A stretch of 64,000 nt of DNA from Rhizophagus irregularis (GCF_026210795.1 NC_089437.1:1488001-1552000); one strand, 5' to 3'. Shown: positions 1 to 11,267, numbered from the stretch's first letter. A program made the numbers and translations. The notes: generated from the sequence alone by a model not told the origin.

Positions 1-21
1 TTTATTCAAATTTAGTTTAAC

Positions 22-325
22 TTAATCATCACTTTCACAATTAAATCCATCACTCGAGCAAGGGATGTTAGTCGGAACGGAAAATAAAAAAGAATTCGCA
101 GCATGGTAGTTGTCCTTTAACTTTTCTCTTATGTAGAATATGGGTAGTATTTTCTATAAATATAGATAAATTAAAATTAATTAATTTGCAAGTTACAATA
201 TATTATAGATTTTCAAGCTTACCATGTTCAGAATTCTCAGATGAAGAAGTTGGTAGTGTTAAAACATTTGTTGCCAGCAACAAAAGTACGCATAATAAAG
301 TAATAACAAACAAATTATTCTTCAT
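22..325 (-). CDS. Small secreted peptide, two exons
   Basis: Not recognised as a named family. The start codon is at 325-323. Exon 1 (325-223) encodes a strong signal peptide (MKNNLFVITLLCVLLLLATN) followed by a Ser/Glu-rich stretch, and ends at a GTAAG donor (222-218). If the acceptor AG at 127-126 is used, exon 2 (125-22) stays open to a TAA at 24-22 and gives 68 residues ending CSSDGFNCESDD, with two cysteines. An alternative acceptor at 155-154 gives a different short tail containing a KR pair and two adjacent cysteines, ending near position 70. A TATAAAA lies about 61 nt upstream. The likely product is a small secreted protein, perhaps effector-like or hormone-like; this rests only on size, signal peptide and cysteines. 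The splice choice is uncertain, but exon 1 is convincing. Confidence 0.5.
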
Positions 326-385
326 GATAGAATCACAGATTTATAACAAGTAATTGGCGTTGTTTTGAAATTTATATATATATAT

Positions 386-392
386 TTTTATA
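386..392 (-). promoter_or_regulatory. TATA box of secreted-peptide gene
   Basis: TATAAAA on the minus strand, about 61 nt before the ATG at 325 and followed by an AT-alternating stretch. Spacing is plausible for a fungal core promoter. Confidence 0.4.
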
Positions 393-1297
393 AGGATAGG
401 AAATGAATTTTTTTTGGAACTTTGGAAAGAAGTGGACCATATTTATAAGACTAACCACAGTAGAATTCGTAATAAGACAATAATTCTGGTTACTAAGTGT
501 AAATAACAATATTAAACTTATGATAATAGGAAGTTAACGTCTATAATAGAAACGTGTAATATAAACGCATTTTTTAGAAATTCAATTATTTTGCTGATCC
601 TGGCCGAGTTACTCTACAATAGCAGATCGTAATGAAACGTTTCTTATATGGGACAAAAAAAAATTGATTCTTTGATCCAATTTTCAGGTCTCAATGAGAA
701 AATTTAAAATAGTTATTAAGAAATCTTGAATAATAATAAATGATCATAGATCATTAGTACATTTCTATTACAAGTTATTGACTAATCACTGTTTATTGAT
801 TTGATATATTATTGTTTAAAGAAAAATTTGAATGAATTTTAATTGTATCAAATATTTGTAAAGTATATACCTTTGTTTATAAGATTCATTATTATCATTT
901 ATTATTTTTGCTTTCTAATCTTGAAAAAAAGAACGTCTTTTAAAAATTCCCAAATACAAATACATTATACTCAAAATTAATTATTGACTTATTGACACAA
1001 AATTGTAGTAAAAAGAGAATCACAAATTGTAATAAAAATCAAACTGGGAGATTTCTCACAATTACAGTATTATGAAAAATCTGGTAATGAGATTTAAGAT
1101 CAACAAAATGTATAATTCTTTAAAGTAAATACATTCTTTGAAATTAAACTTACGTCAAAAAAAAAATCAAATTGTCTAATTATGAAGAATATTTAAAAAG
1201 AGTTTATAGTAAATTATTAAAATTTGTGGAAAATTGGAAATACAATTTGGTAATTGTTTGTATTTTTGGTATTTTTGAGGATTCAATGAAAAAATTA
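393..1297. other. Gene-free AT-rich stretch
   Basis: No reading frame with coding character and no clear repeat structure was seen on either strand. Homopolymer A/T runs are frequent. Confidence 0.6.
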
Positions 1298-1675
1298 TTG
1301 TCCGGAGCGAAGCGAAGGACTATATATGTCTACGCACTATGATGATTGTCCGGAGCGAAGCGAAGGACAATATATGTCTACGCACTATGAAAAAAAAATC
1401 GATCACGTGAGTTTCTCTGTCCGCCACGTGATCGTCACCCAATGAAATCGGCAAATTTTAGTTTTTCGTTCCGGACTTATAACGGTTCCCGTTTCCTAGT
1501 CTATGGAAATAACGTGTAAATTTTCAATCACGTGAGTTTCTCTGTCCAGGCGTTATGCTGCTAATCAGCAGAAAATTACCAGAATTCCAAGGCGTTATGC
1601 TACTAATTAGTAGAATATCTCTAAATCTTTATTTATTATACCTCGCTCCGGACTTACAACGGTTCCCGTTTTCTG
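1298..1675. repeat. Composite local repeats, transposon-like debris
   Basis: A 45-48 bp unit starting TTGTCCGGAGCGAAGCGAAG occurs twice in tandem (1298-1345, 1346-1390). Three other motifs are each duplicated nearby: ATCACGTGAGTTTCTCTGTC (about 1403 and 1528), GGCGTTATGCT (about 1549 and 1591) and a TCCGGACTTA-AACGGTTCCCGTTT block (about 1466 and 1643). Related GTCCGAAG-GCGAAGGAC motifs occur near 15370 and 31979, so this looks like debris of a dispersed repeat. No protein is encoded. Confidence 0.6.
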
Positions 1676-2104
1676 GTTTAAATTTGGCAATTGGAATACC
1701 TAAATTGTCTTTTCATATAGACGAGTTTCTTACATTGGAATAATTGAGCACAAATTTAATATTATCAAATAGGTTATTGTGCTATTTATTAGGAAGTGTT
1801 CGTGCAACTTCTGTAAATTCTTTACCTAAATCTGGACTAATAATATGATTCCATTTTTGGAAAGTTATTAAGGTAACATTTTAATAAATATGATTGGTCA
1901 AAAATCACGTGATTGTTCAAATTTTTTTATTTGTCGACGGCCATATGATACACACACAACAATGTTACACGACTATTAAAACACGTTTTATATTACAAAA
2001 GGTATTGTGATGTTTAATTATTGTCGCATTTATTTTTATGACACGTATTGCGGATAAAACTACATTCTGGCCATAAAAGTGTAGTTATTAAATAAGGAGT
2101 ATCC
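1676..2104. other. Gene-free stretch
   Basis: AT-rich sequence with no supported gene or strong repeat. Confidence 0.5.
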
Positions 2105-2740
2105 GGACTTTTCGCCGAAGTCCATTTCACCGAAACCCATTTCGTCGAAGCCATTTCACCGAAGGGATATTTCACCGAAGGGACATTTTGCCGAAAGGAC
2201 GTCTCGCCGAAATACCATTTCACTGAAACCCCATTTCGCCGAAGCCGTTTTATCGAATGGACCTTTCGCCGAAAAATTATTTATTCCATTTGGTTTTTTA
2301 TACTAAATACATAAAAGAAATGTTTTCTAGAAAAATTTTTGAATTAGCTGATTTTTATTAAATCTATCTCGTTGTTTTTTTTTACTTACTTTTTCGTGAG
2401 TAAAATGTTTTCAGGAAAATAAAGTTATTTATTTATTTCTTAACAATTAATATCAGTTACTTGAATGTTAAAGTGACAATATCCTGGAAAAAAAAATTCT
2501 CTAAAAATAATTTAATTTTTATTTTCATTACGCGATGAATATTTTATTAAAATTTTATCGTTACCATTTTCGGCGAAATGTCCATTTGGCGAAATGGAAT
2601 TCGGTGAAATGGACGATTCGGTGAAATGGATTCGATAAAATACACTTTAGGTGAAACGTCCTTTCAGCGAAACGTCCCTTCGGTGAAACATCCCTTCGGC
2701 GAAATGGCTTCGGTGAAATGGATTTCGGCAAAATGTACCG
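2105..2740. mobile_element. Foldback element with CACCGAA minisatellite arms
   Basis: The left arm (about 2105-2272) is an array of 16-18 bp units of the type CATTTCACCGAAGGGA. The right arm (about 2568-2740) carries the same array in reverse complement, so the two arms pair over about 170 bp, including the same order of unit variants. The central spacer of about 300 bp is AT-rich and non-coding. The structure is a foldback or large-hairpin repeat; no target-site duplication is obvious. Confidence 0.7.
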
Positions 2741-2898
2741 TGGAATGGATAGGTCATAGAGGTATAGTTAGATTATAGAATTTCGGTTACTGTATATAAG
2801 TATAATTAGATTATAGAGTGATTATAGAAGCCTCTAAAATCTAACTGGATTGGTTTAACTTACTTATATTGAAATAATCTAATCACATTGGCTATTCT

Positions 2899-3130
2899 GG
2901 GTCGCGTTTAACTCACCTTCACCGACAATCATTTCACCGACAAAAGTTTCACCGACATACAGTATATATAAATTTTTTTGTTACATAATAACGCGACATA
3001 TATAAAATTAAATATAAATATTTTATAAATATTTTTACATATATCTTTATATCTTTTGTATGAAGTAGGGGGAATTTTTTTTGTTAGTAACATGTGTTTC
3101 TTTGTTAGATTTAATATAAAATACAAAAAA
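2899..3130. repeat. Dispersed repeat, copy 1 (CACCGACA family)
   Basis: Starts GGGTCGCGTTTAACTCAC, continues with ATTTCACCGACA-type units, then a stretch reading ATATATAAAATTAAATATAA and TTTTACATATATCTTT. A second copy with the same order of blocks lies at 27428-27645. No coding capacity. Confidence 0.7.
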
Positions 3131-3403
3131 AATTACTATTAAATAATATTGTCTTTATTTAGTAATTATTAATAATTACCGTATAATACAATTAAATAAT
3201 GTATACATAAAAGGAAAGATAAAATTAAATCTTTTTTTTATTCTCATTAAATTCTCTTTTTTCATCAATAAAGAAATGGATATTTGTGAGGTTATTCCTT
3301 CTATTCGTAATAAACATAAAATTAATGTTCATGCTTCATTATGAATGGTCAAAGACAAAAATAGAAATCATATGTACTATTGGTGTTGTTGTGAAAAGCG
3401 AGA

Positions 3404-3593
3404 TACAGTTCACCCTCGCTATAGTGAAGCTCATGGGCTGAAGGTTAAGATTCACTATAGTAAGGGATTCACTATAGCGAAGGTGAACTGTATTAAGAAT
3501 TATTATTTATATAGAAAATCCGTACCTGAGCTTTTCTTTACTATAGCAAATTATTCACTATATAAAAATTCACTATAGCGAGGGTGAACTGTA
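3404..3593. mobile_element. Tc1/mariner-type MITE
   Basis: Perfect 25-bp terminal inverted repeats at 3404-3428 and 3569-3593, beginning TACAGTTCACCCTCGCTATA. TA-CAGT ends with a TA target dinucleotide are characteristic of Tc1/mariner/pogo elements. The interior (190 bp in all) has no transposase but holds further partial copies of the terminal motif (3451-3492). This is a non-autonomous element. Confidence 0.8.
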
Positions 3594-3726
3594 TGTTAAA
3601 CTGCAAAGGATGAGCAACAACAATTTTAAAGATCAACATCATCTTGTAAAAGCTATTAGTCATAATCATGCTGCAGAAGCCAACCGAGTTAAAGTTATAA
3701 AAACTATTCAAATTATTAAAAGAGTT

Positions 3727-4040
3727 TTGGTACGAAATCTCGAAAATCATTTGAACGACTGACACAAGACCGACAATAAAATCTTGACAATCCAAAATCT
3801 TGACAAGTCAAAATCCCGAGAAATCATTGTAACGACAAGTTGATTATCCTGACAATTTTAGAACAAAATTATAACACATTTAAACTAAATATTACATATT
3901 GCAACAAATTATTTTATTAGAACACATCATTAGATTTACAAAATTGTCGATATAATGACTTATCAGGATTTTGGATTGTCAAGATTTTGGATTGTCGTGA
4001 TTTTATCATCGATCTTGTGTTAGTCGTGCAAGAGCTTTTG
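3727..4040. mobile_element. Inverted-repeat element, full copy
   Basis: Left end starts TTTTGGTACGAAATCTCG and runs into GACACAAGACCGACAATAAA with TCTTGACAATCCAAAA motifs. The right end (about 3965-4040) carries the same series in reverse complement over about 60 bp. The AT-rich centre is non-coding. The left half recurs at 12785-12945. Likely a MITE; superfamily not determined. Confidence 0.65.
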
Positions 4041-4156
4041 ATCGGATACCTGTTTTGGTAACTAAATTAAATGCAATTTCGGGAATTTATTTTTTAATTA
4101 GACGGCCATCGGGATTCAAAATTTTATTTTGTCTCACATTAAAATTTGTTTTTAAA

Positions 4157-4191
4157 ATCAGAATCAGAATCGGAATCGGAATCGGAATCGG
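4157..4191. repeat. Hexanucleotide microsatellite (GAATCG/A)n
   Basis: About six tandem copies of ATCAGA/ATCGGA. No evidence of function. Confidence 0.7.
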
Positions 4192-4539
4192 ATATTTGGA
4201 ATTTTATTTTGCAAATCAAATATATATGGTCATTCATAGTTGAATTCACGTAATTAGGATTATAATTTGTAAGTGTATAGATATACTATTAGGAATTTTA
4301 TTTTTAGTTTTTCTTATGTTTAGTTGATTTGAACATACATGTATTATGTAGGTAATGGTACTACATCTTCATCGTATGGGATGAATGAGGGAGGTATTAG
4401 GTATTACTTACCGAACTCCGGAGGTATTTTATATAATTTATATGTTCTTCATATAAATAAATAAAGTACTTCATTTTATCAATATATATATATATATATA
4501 TGTTCATTGATCTTTAATATTTTAATTTGTATTATCTAA

Positions 4540-5000
4540 CATGTCAAACATTTGTAAATGTGGGATAAATAAAATTTCGGATTGCGTGCTTTATACGGCT
4601 AAATAGTTGATAATCAAAGTCTCGGAAATTTTTAATTACAATTCACACAATTTTATTTAAATTATTCTTTTTTACAAAATGATAATTAACAATTTAATAG
4701 AAGACTTTACGACAAAAAGGTCATTTAAATAAAGAAAATAAAGAAAAGGAATGGTTTAATTAATAAACTATGAAGTGTCCGATCACTGAAAGTGTCCAAT
4801 CACTAAGAATTATTTACGGGGTATTTTATCAAATCTGTCGATATAAAGAAAAAGTATGATGGTATATTAATTGAATTTCAATAAAGATGCGATCATAACC
4901 CAAAAAATGTATAAAAGAACGTGTTTTTTTCTCTGGCAGCATTTCATTCTTTTACACTAAAACATTATACTAAAACATTTCCTCTGTAAAGCAATAAGCA
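4540..5000 (+). promoter_or_regulatory. Upstream region of lipase gene 1, conserved in paralogue
   Basis: Blocks of this region are nearly identical to 25215-25566 upstream of the second lipase. They include the TGTCCAATCACTAA-type segment, AATAAAGATGCGATCATAAC, a TATA box (TATAAAAG at 4910-4917), and the leader down to the ATG. The TATA-to-ATG distance is 91 nt in both genes. The duplication therefore took the promoter along with the gene, and the two genes may be expressed under similar conditions. Confidence 0.6.
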
Positions 5001-6387
5001 ATGCAGCAGCAAATTATTTCCTCAAGTTGCAAAGCAACTCCTACCAAATACACGCATAACTCCTTTTCACATCTTTTACAACACACATTATCCTTTAAGT
5101 TAATTTCTTTAATTTCTTTAATCTTTTTATCAGTATTAATCGAAGCTGCTCCAGTACCTAATACTCTTGGTTCCATTACATCAATCCCTAATCTACAGAG
5201 CTTTGCTAATTACGCTGCTATTGCTTATACTAAGGGTCCTCTTGAAAATTGGAACTGTGGAGAAGTCTGTTTGGCAACTAAGGGTACCCAATTGGTTAAA
5301 GATTTTAACAACCCTCGGCTTAACACAAGGGGTATTTTATATTATTACTGTGCCACACATCGTTAACTTTTTGCGTTTACTAACAAAATAATAAATATGT
5401 AGGTTACATAGCCACGGATCCAGAAAAACAATTAATCATCGTAGCATATAGAGGAACGGAACCAGGAAGTATTAGAAATTACATTTCTGACTTTGTCATT
5501 TATCACGACCTTTGGAGAACTGCACCTGTTAGGGCCTTGGTACACCATGGATTGCTTAATGCTTGGAACCAAATTCAACCCCAAGTTACCGATGATCTTA
5601 TAAAATTAGTCAAAGAAAAGCCTGATTTTAGGATCGGATTTATGGGTCACAGTTTAGGTGGTGGTAAGTTCAATAAATTAAAAAAAATTACAAATTTAAT
5701 TACAACTTTTTAACAGTCTTTTTTTTTTTTATCATAGCACTTGCTACATTTTCGGCATTAGATCTGATAGAGAAAGTGCCAGAATTAGCTAAAAATGAAA
5801 AAGTGTTTCTTTCTACATTTGGTCAACCAAGAGTTGGTGATGACAAATTTGCTGAATATGTTGATGATAACCTAAAAGTAATAAGAACTATAGTTCGTGG
5901 TGATCCAATTCCTCGTTTGCCTCCATCATGGCCAATTCCATTTGTTGGGTTCTATAAACATTTTGGTGAAGAATTATATATAAATAATCCTGATCAAGAT
6001 CCAAATGCCTTTCAGGAATGTAATGCTGAAGATCCACATTGTTCTGAATCGGTATCTCTTGGTCAGTTAAGCCTAAAGTATCATTCGGGTCCCTATTATG
6101 GTGTTAACATGAGAGATGCTACTAGAGAGCCCAATGTAAATTCCATTGAAGATTCCAATGAAGGTGACGAAAATTACGATTACTCAGCTGATCCTTATTT
6201 CAATTATGACCCAAATTACAATTATGAAGGAGCTATGGGAGTTAACGGTGTTGATGGTGTTAAGGGAGTTGACGGTACTAAGGGAGTTGACGGTACAAAG
6301 GAAGTTAACGGTACCAAGGGAGTTAACGGTACTAAGGAAGTTAACGGTACTAATGAAGTTAAAGGTACTAACGGTACTAAGCACTAA
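5001..6387 (+). CDS. Secreted class 3 (alpha/beta-hydrolase) lipase, copy 1
   Basis: Three exons: 5001-5331, 5403-5663 and 5738-6387, joined by 71- and 74-nt GT-AG introns in phase, giving 413 residues. After a long polar N-terminus comes a hydrophobic segment at about residues 32-48 ending EAAPVP, which should act as signal peptide or anchor. The catalytic triad is visible: Ser194 in GHSLG, Asp253 in GDPIP, His313 in KYHSGPYYG. YRGTEP matches the conserved class 3 strand/turn. The enzyme should hydrolyse acylglycerols or related esters outside the cell or at its surface. The tail is a low-complexity run of hexapeptides (VNGTKG/VNGTKE). A 7-bp duplication near 6380 brings in the stop earlier than in the paralogue at 25567-27004. 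Start chosen because it is conserved in both copies, 91 nt after the TATA box. Confidence 0.88.
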
Positions 6388-6389
6388 GG
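6239..6389 (+). repeat. 18-bp coding minisatellite in lipase 1 tail
   Basis: About eight imperfect copies of an 18-bp unit (GGAGTTAACGGTACTAAG) coding for GVNGTK-type hexapeptides. The paralogue has more copies, so the array length is evolving. Confidence 0.8.
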
Positions 6390-6424
6390 GAGTTAACGGA
6401 GTTGACATAGATGATAATAACTAA

Positions 6425-6906
6425 AGGTTATAAATAGATTAAATTATTTATTTTTAGACTTAAAGTAGATAATAATGTAATTTAATTGATTTTTTTTTTA
6501 ATTGATTTCTATATCAGTTATAGTATTTTTTTTAATTTATATCTGCTGATAGAAGAAGATGATTCAGAAGAACAAGATGAGATAGTAAGAATTATTTTTA
6601 AAATGTTTGAAATTTACCATAAATTACTAAATTTAACGTAGTATTTTTTAGATATTTAGTTAAATTAGATAACATTATTATACCTGAATTTTTTTTTCTT
6701 ATCATAAATTATTTAAACATTTGATTTTCTTCAAGACTCTTAGTTTGTAATTTGAATAATTTATTTTTTATTTTATTTATTTTTCTCATTATATTATTAT
6801 ATTGGATTTATTTATTTTATTTTATTACTATATTATATTGGATGATTTCATACAAGGAAATATATAATTATAACTAAAAAATACACGTGTAACAGAAACA
6901 GCATGT
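6425..6906. other. 3' flank of lipase 1, AT-rich
   Basis: No gene. The first part (to about 6500) is similar to the sequence after lipase 2 (27005-27110), consistent with the segmental duplication. Confidence 0.5.
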
Positions 6907-7619
6907 ATAAATAGTTTGAATTGTGTAACTTTAAATCCCATGCCATATTGCCATATAATTAAAACCCGTGACATGCCTCCGCCTAATCTAATTATGGACA
7001 AAAACTATTCGATCCGTGTGCATTCCTACCTTTTTTTTCAGACCGAAAATGTTTTTTTTTCATTCTTTTTTAAAAAAATTTTTTTTCACCGAATTATTGT
7101 CCTTTTTTATTTTTTTTTTCAGAAATTTCCCTTTTTTAAACCGATTGCTTTATTCTTTTTCTTTTCCCCAATTTTTTTTTTAATTTTTTATTATTATTAA
7201 ATAAAGAAATAAAATATTATATTAAATATATTTACAAAATTATTATTTATTTTTTTTTTAAAAAAAAATCAAGTAACATATAGGAAAATTGATCTACGTT
7301 GGTAAAAGATGATTAAGGGTTTTTTCAATTAAATTGAACGTTGAATAAATAATTTGATTTTCAAATTCATAAAAATCAAATATTTTTATAATATTTTATA
7401 ATTAATTAATTGAAGAAATTGTTGATTTAAAAATAGATTATTATAACCAAATCCATATCCGAAATTCTCTAAATAATCACCAGATTTTTAAATAAAGATT
7501 TTGATTCAAATGGTTTAGTTAAATTAATAATTTATCGAGTAAAATGAGTATCAAAAGAATAATAATAAATGAAATGAACAGATTCTAATATATTTAATTG
7601 TTCAAATATTTTTCCTAAG
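6907..7619. repeat. Dispersed 0.7-kb repeat, copy 1
   Basis: Begins ATAAATAGTTTGAATTGTG and ends at a TTTTTCCTAAG motif. The same order of blocks occurs at 61409-62093, and a short partial copy of the first part lies near 58882. It includes a T-rich section with CAGTTTTTTAAACCGA motifs. No coding capacity. Confidence 0.75.
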
Positions 7620-7960
7620 TTGGTTATAAGTTCAAGATTGACGTAATATAAAATAATAAGAAATGAATTAATGTATACATCGCGGGGTGTGATCTCCATA
7701 TTTATCACTTCATATACAAATTCTATATCTTACTCTTAAATATATCATGCGATGATTATCATGCATCGCTCTTAAATAAAATTTTTATTGGGCGATGATT
7801 AATAATATCGCCTTATTATTTTACTGATTGATCATTGATAGTTTATATACAAATTTTCCCATAGTATAATACACGTAATCTCTTTTTCCTTTTTATTCCC
7901 ACGATAAATAAAAATATTTTTTTTCACCTTTATCATATTTTTTTATCCTTTCATCACATT

Positions 7961-10818
7961 ATGGATAATGTATCTATTATTAATGAAGATAAAGAAGAAA
8001 ATATTAATGTTTCTGATACTATTCAAGAAAATATCAATAACAATATTTCCGATACTATTCAAGAAGGTTTGGATAATGAACCCTCTCTTAAAATTGCCAC
8101 TGAAAATATTAGTCTTGATACTACTTTTGCTTCTTGGGAAGAAGCTGAAATATTTCTTGAGGAATATGGGCGTCGTAATGGTTTCTCTATAAATAAGTAT
8201 CGAATATCAAGAAATAAATCCAGTCAATTAATCACAAAAAGAACATTTACATGTGAGTTTGGTGGAAAGTTCAAGTCAAATAAAAAGGAAACTGGAAATC
8301 AACAAAATACCAGAACTAAAAAGCGTCAGTGCCCCTGGCACATAAATTTGACATTTCCAGAACATGCAACAAACATTACCATTAGTTTATTTGAAAATGA
8401 ACACAATCATGAATTAAGATCAGATACTTGTGAATTTAATAGTAGATATAGAGAAATTTCAAAAGAAATAATGGATGAAATTGAAATAATGACTAAACAT
8501 GCAAACCTTTCAATTACCGTACAACGCAATCTTTTAAAGGCACGATTTCCAAAAATTAATTACACAGACTCAGATTTGTCAAACGCCATACAAAGAATCA
8601 AGATTATCAGCCGTAGTAATATGCACAATGATGCATCTGATCTTCTTATAGGTCTTGTACAAAAAAAGCAAGAAAATCCTCATTTTTTTCTTAAATTTGA
8701 ACTTGATGCTGATAATCGTCTTGTGCGGGTCTTCTGGATGACTCCTGAACAAATTATTCTTTGGATTAAATATCATGATGTAATTATTAATGACAACACA
8801 GCTAAAACAAATATGTACAATATGCCATTAAGTTTATTTGTTGGTATAGATAATAATGGACGCACAAGATTACTTGCACAAGCTATTGTAAGTGACGAAA
8901 CATTTGAAACATACCAGTGGATTTTGCAGTGTGCACTTCAAGCAACTGAAAAACAACCAATAGTATTCTTTACAGATGCAGATCCAGCAATGGATGCTGC
9001 AATTCCTCTTCAATTTCCAAACAGTTATCATGCACATTGTATATATCATATTGCCCAAAATTTGCCAAAAAATTTGAAAGCAAAACTAGGAAGTTTGTAT
9101 AATAGTTTCATTGAAAAGTTTTATAAATGTCGCAATAGTCTCTGTGAACCTTTATTTTTTTCACGATGGACTAGTTTGTTAGAAAATTTTCCATTAGCTA
9201 AAGATTATCTTCTTAGAGTATTATGGCCATCAAATAAATCATGGGCACGCTGTTATTTGAAACAAATATTTACAGCTGGCATTGAAAGTACTTCCCGAGT
9301 TGAAGGAATGAATGCAATCATTAAAAAAACTGTTAGAAGTAATTCCACTTTGTGTCAACTTGTTGATCAATTATCTGAACGACTTATTTCAGAAATTCAA
9401 TGGGGAAGATTTCATGAATATCGATCTTCAACTACTAGTTCAATTTCAGTATCAATAGGAGAAGATCTTTTTCCATCTGTAATTAAGATAATGGAAAAGT
9501 ATTTATGTATAAATACTATAACTGCTATTAAAGTAGAAATGGCACAATGTCTATATCTCCAAGCAACTATCGTTTTATTTTCAGAACTGGATTTTACTCA
9601 AGAACAGGTAATTATTTATCGTGAGTTAGAGGGTTAGGGTCAGGGTTAGGTTAGGGTACGGGATTAGGGTATGGCATTAGGGTTAGGTTAGGGTACGGGA
9701 TTAGGGTATGGCATTAGGGTTAGGTTAGGGTACGGGATTAGGGTATGGCATTAGGGTTAGGTTAGGGTACGGGATTAGGGTATGGCATTGGGGTTAGTGG
9801 CATTAGGGTTAGGTTAGGGTACGGGATTAGGGTGTGTTATTAGTGTTAGGTTAGGGTATGGATTATGGGTTAGAGGTTTGATAGATAAATAAGAATTCAT
9901 GATTAAGTATCATACTAACTGTAACATTTATTTTATTGTTAGGAAATAGAAGGTTTTATTGAAGATTCTTATGACGCACAGCAAATTACTTTACAGTCAA
10001 TTATTGATGAAATTGGTAAAGAAGATGTAAAAGAAATCTGGAAAATTTGCGATATTCGTCCTGGTAAAAAAGATCATATGCATTATATTGTAATTTCCAA
10101 TGAAATTTCGTTTCTATGTACATGTTTAACCACAATATCAAGGGGTATAATTTGCCGTCATTATTTTCGCGTAATGATGTTTTCAAAAGTTGCTGGTTTT
10201 CATATTTCAATGATTCCAGAAAGATGGTATCAAGATGTTTATCAAGGAAAACCATTGACGCAGGAAACTGGATTAATTTTTCTTCATGAAAATGAAAACC
10301 TGGAAAATAATACTAATAATGATTTAGAAATAAGGATTCCAACTCGTAAAGCTATTACCATTCCAAAAACTGTACCTATAATGAAGAAAGCTATTGAAAA
10401 AAGAAAAAAGTATGGTAAATTGTGGGGTATGGCCCGTGAAGCTACTTTACTTGCACTTGAATCTAATGATAATGAAATGGAACTTATATTACAAGATTAT
10501 ATCAATAAAAAGAAGCGAAACTATGAAATGATTTCAGAAAGCAATACAGAAATTGAAATGGAACAAAATCATATTAATGAATCAACCAATATAAGTAATG
10601 AATTTCAAGAACTTGGAAATATTCAAAATCCACTAAAAGCTAAAACTAAAGGCCGTCCTCCAACAAAGAGATATAGAAGTAGTATTGAGCATGAAAAGGG
10701 AGAAAGTAGTAAAAGTGGTTGTTCAAGCCGAAATACATATAAATGTCGTATATGTGGACAGTGCGGTCACAATGCAGCATATCATAAGAATGACAAACTT
10801 AAAGAACGCCAACAATAA
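7961..10818 (+). CDS. MULE/FAR1-type transposase, two exons
   Basis: Exons 7961-9607 and 9943-10818, joined across a 335-nt GT-AG intron with a TACTAAC branch site at 9912-9918, give 840 residues without interruption. Domain order: acidic N-terminus; FAR1/WRKY-GCM1 zinc fold with C98, C124, H148 and H150; MULE DDE core with D278 (NDNT), D339 (FFTDADP) and E448 (SRVEGM); SWIM zinc finger C608-X-C610...C620-X-H622; C-terminal knuckle CRICGQCGHNAAYH (CX2CX4HX4H). This arrangement is known for Mutator-like transposases and FAR1/FHY3 proteins, which bind terminal repeats and cut DNA. The 35-bp inverted repeats around it favour a transposase over a domesticated regulator. Splicing is required to attach the SWIM domain. 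Confidence 0.88.
9628..9885 (+). repeat. Telomere-like minisatellite inside transposase intron
   Basis: About five copies of a 37-bp unit rich in TTAGGG and TTAGG (AGGGTTAGGTTAGGGTACGG, then GATTAGGGTATGGCATT). The array fills most of the intron 9608-9942. It is interstitial and ordered, not a chromosome end. Confidence 0.85.
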
Positions 10819-11267
10819 ATATTGTATGTAATTTGTAATTACTTTTTATTGTAGAATGTAAAATATAATATAAATTTAATAAAGTGACATATTTATGTAT
10901 CGCATGTAATGAAAATTATTTTTAAGCTGTAATATGTTGGTATCGCACCCCTGAAGTGTAATTTTAGAAAATCGCAGGGCGCGATGCAAAATTTTTCCCA
11001 TAAGAAATAATTATAAAATTTATAATTAATTTAATAAAAATATTTGTAGTATTTTCATAATGTATAATATTAAAGTTTTTTCGAAAATACTTCTAAAAAA
11101 TCAATCAATTTTAATCCGAATTTCATTCTACACTCAAACGTCAAATCATTAATATAAATAGCTACATTATTGTAAATATAATTGGGAATTGCTAAACGTC
11201 GCCTGGGTTTTTTTTTCAAATATGTCACATGATGTACAATATATAAAGACTAAAGAGTAAATTTATT

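Larger units (their letters stand above)
7678..10986 (+). mobile_element. MULE (Mutator-like) DNA transposon
   Basis: The transposase gene is flanked by 35-bp imperfect terminal inverted repeats at 7678-7712 and 10952-10986 (23 of 35 matches), both starting CATCGCG and ending CACTTCA. The element is about 3.3 kb. A 9-bp target duplication is not obvious in the flanks. The intact reading frame suggests that the copy is recent or still functional. Confidence 0.65.

Noticed and set aside
4970-5176. Minus-strand frame over lipase exon 1, also at 25536-25742
   Set aside because: Conserved only because the two lipase exons are near-identical; no promoter or independent evidence.
6146-6424. Open frames on both strands over the lipase tail
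   Set aside because: Shadows of the 18-bp coding minisatellite; the lipase frame explains the sequence. The same applies at 26805-27017.
9628-9885. Chromosome end or telomere
   Set aside because: The array is short, has a mixed 37-bp unit, lies inside an intron and is followed by 54 kb of sequence.
10001-10255. Minus-strand frame opposite transposase exon 2
   Set aside because: Shadow of the transposase coding sequence.
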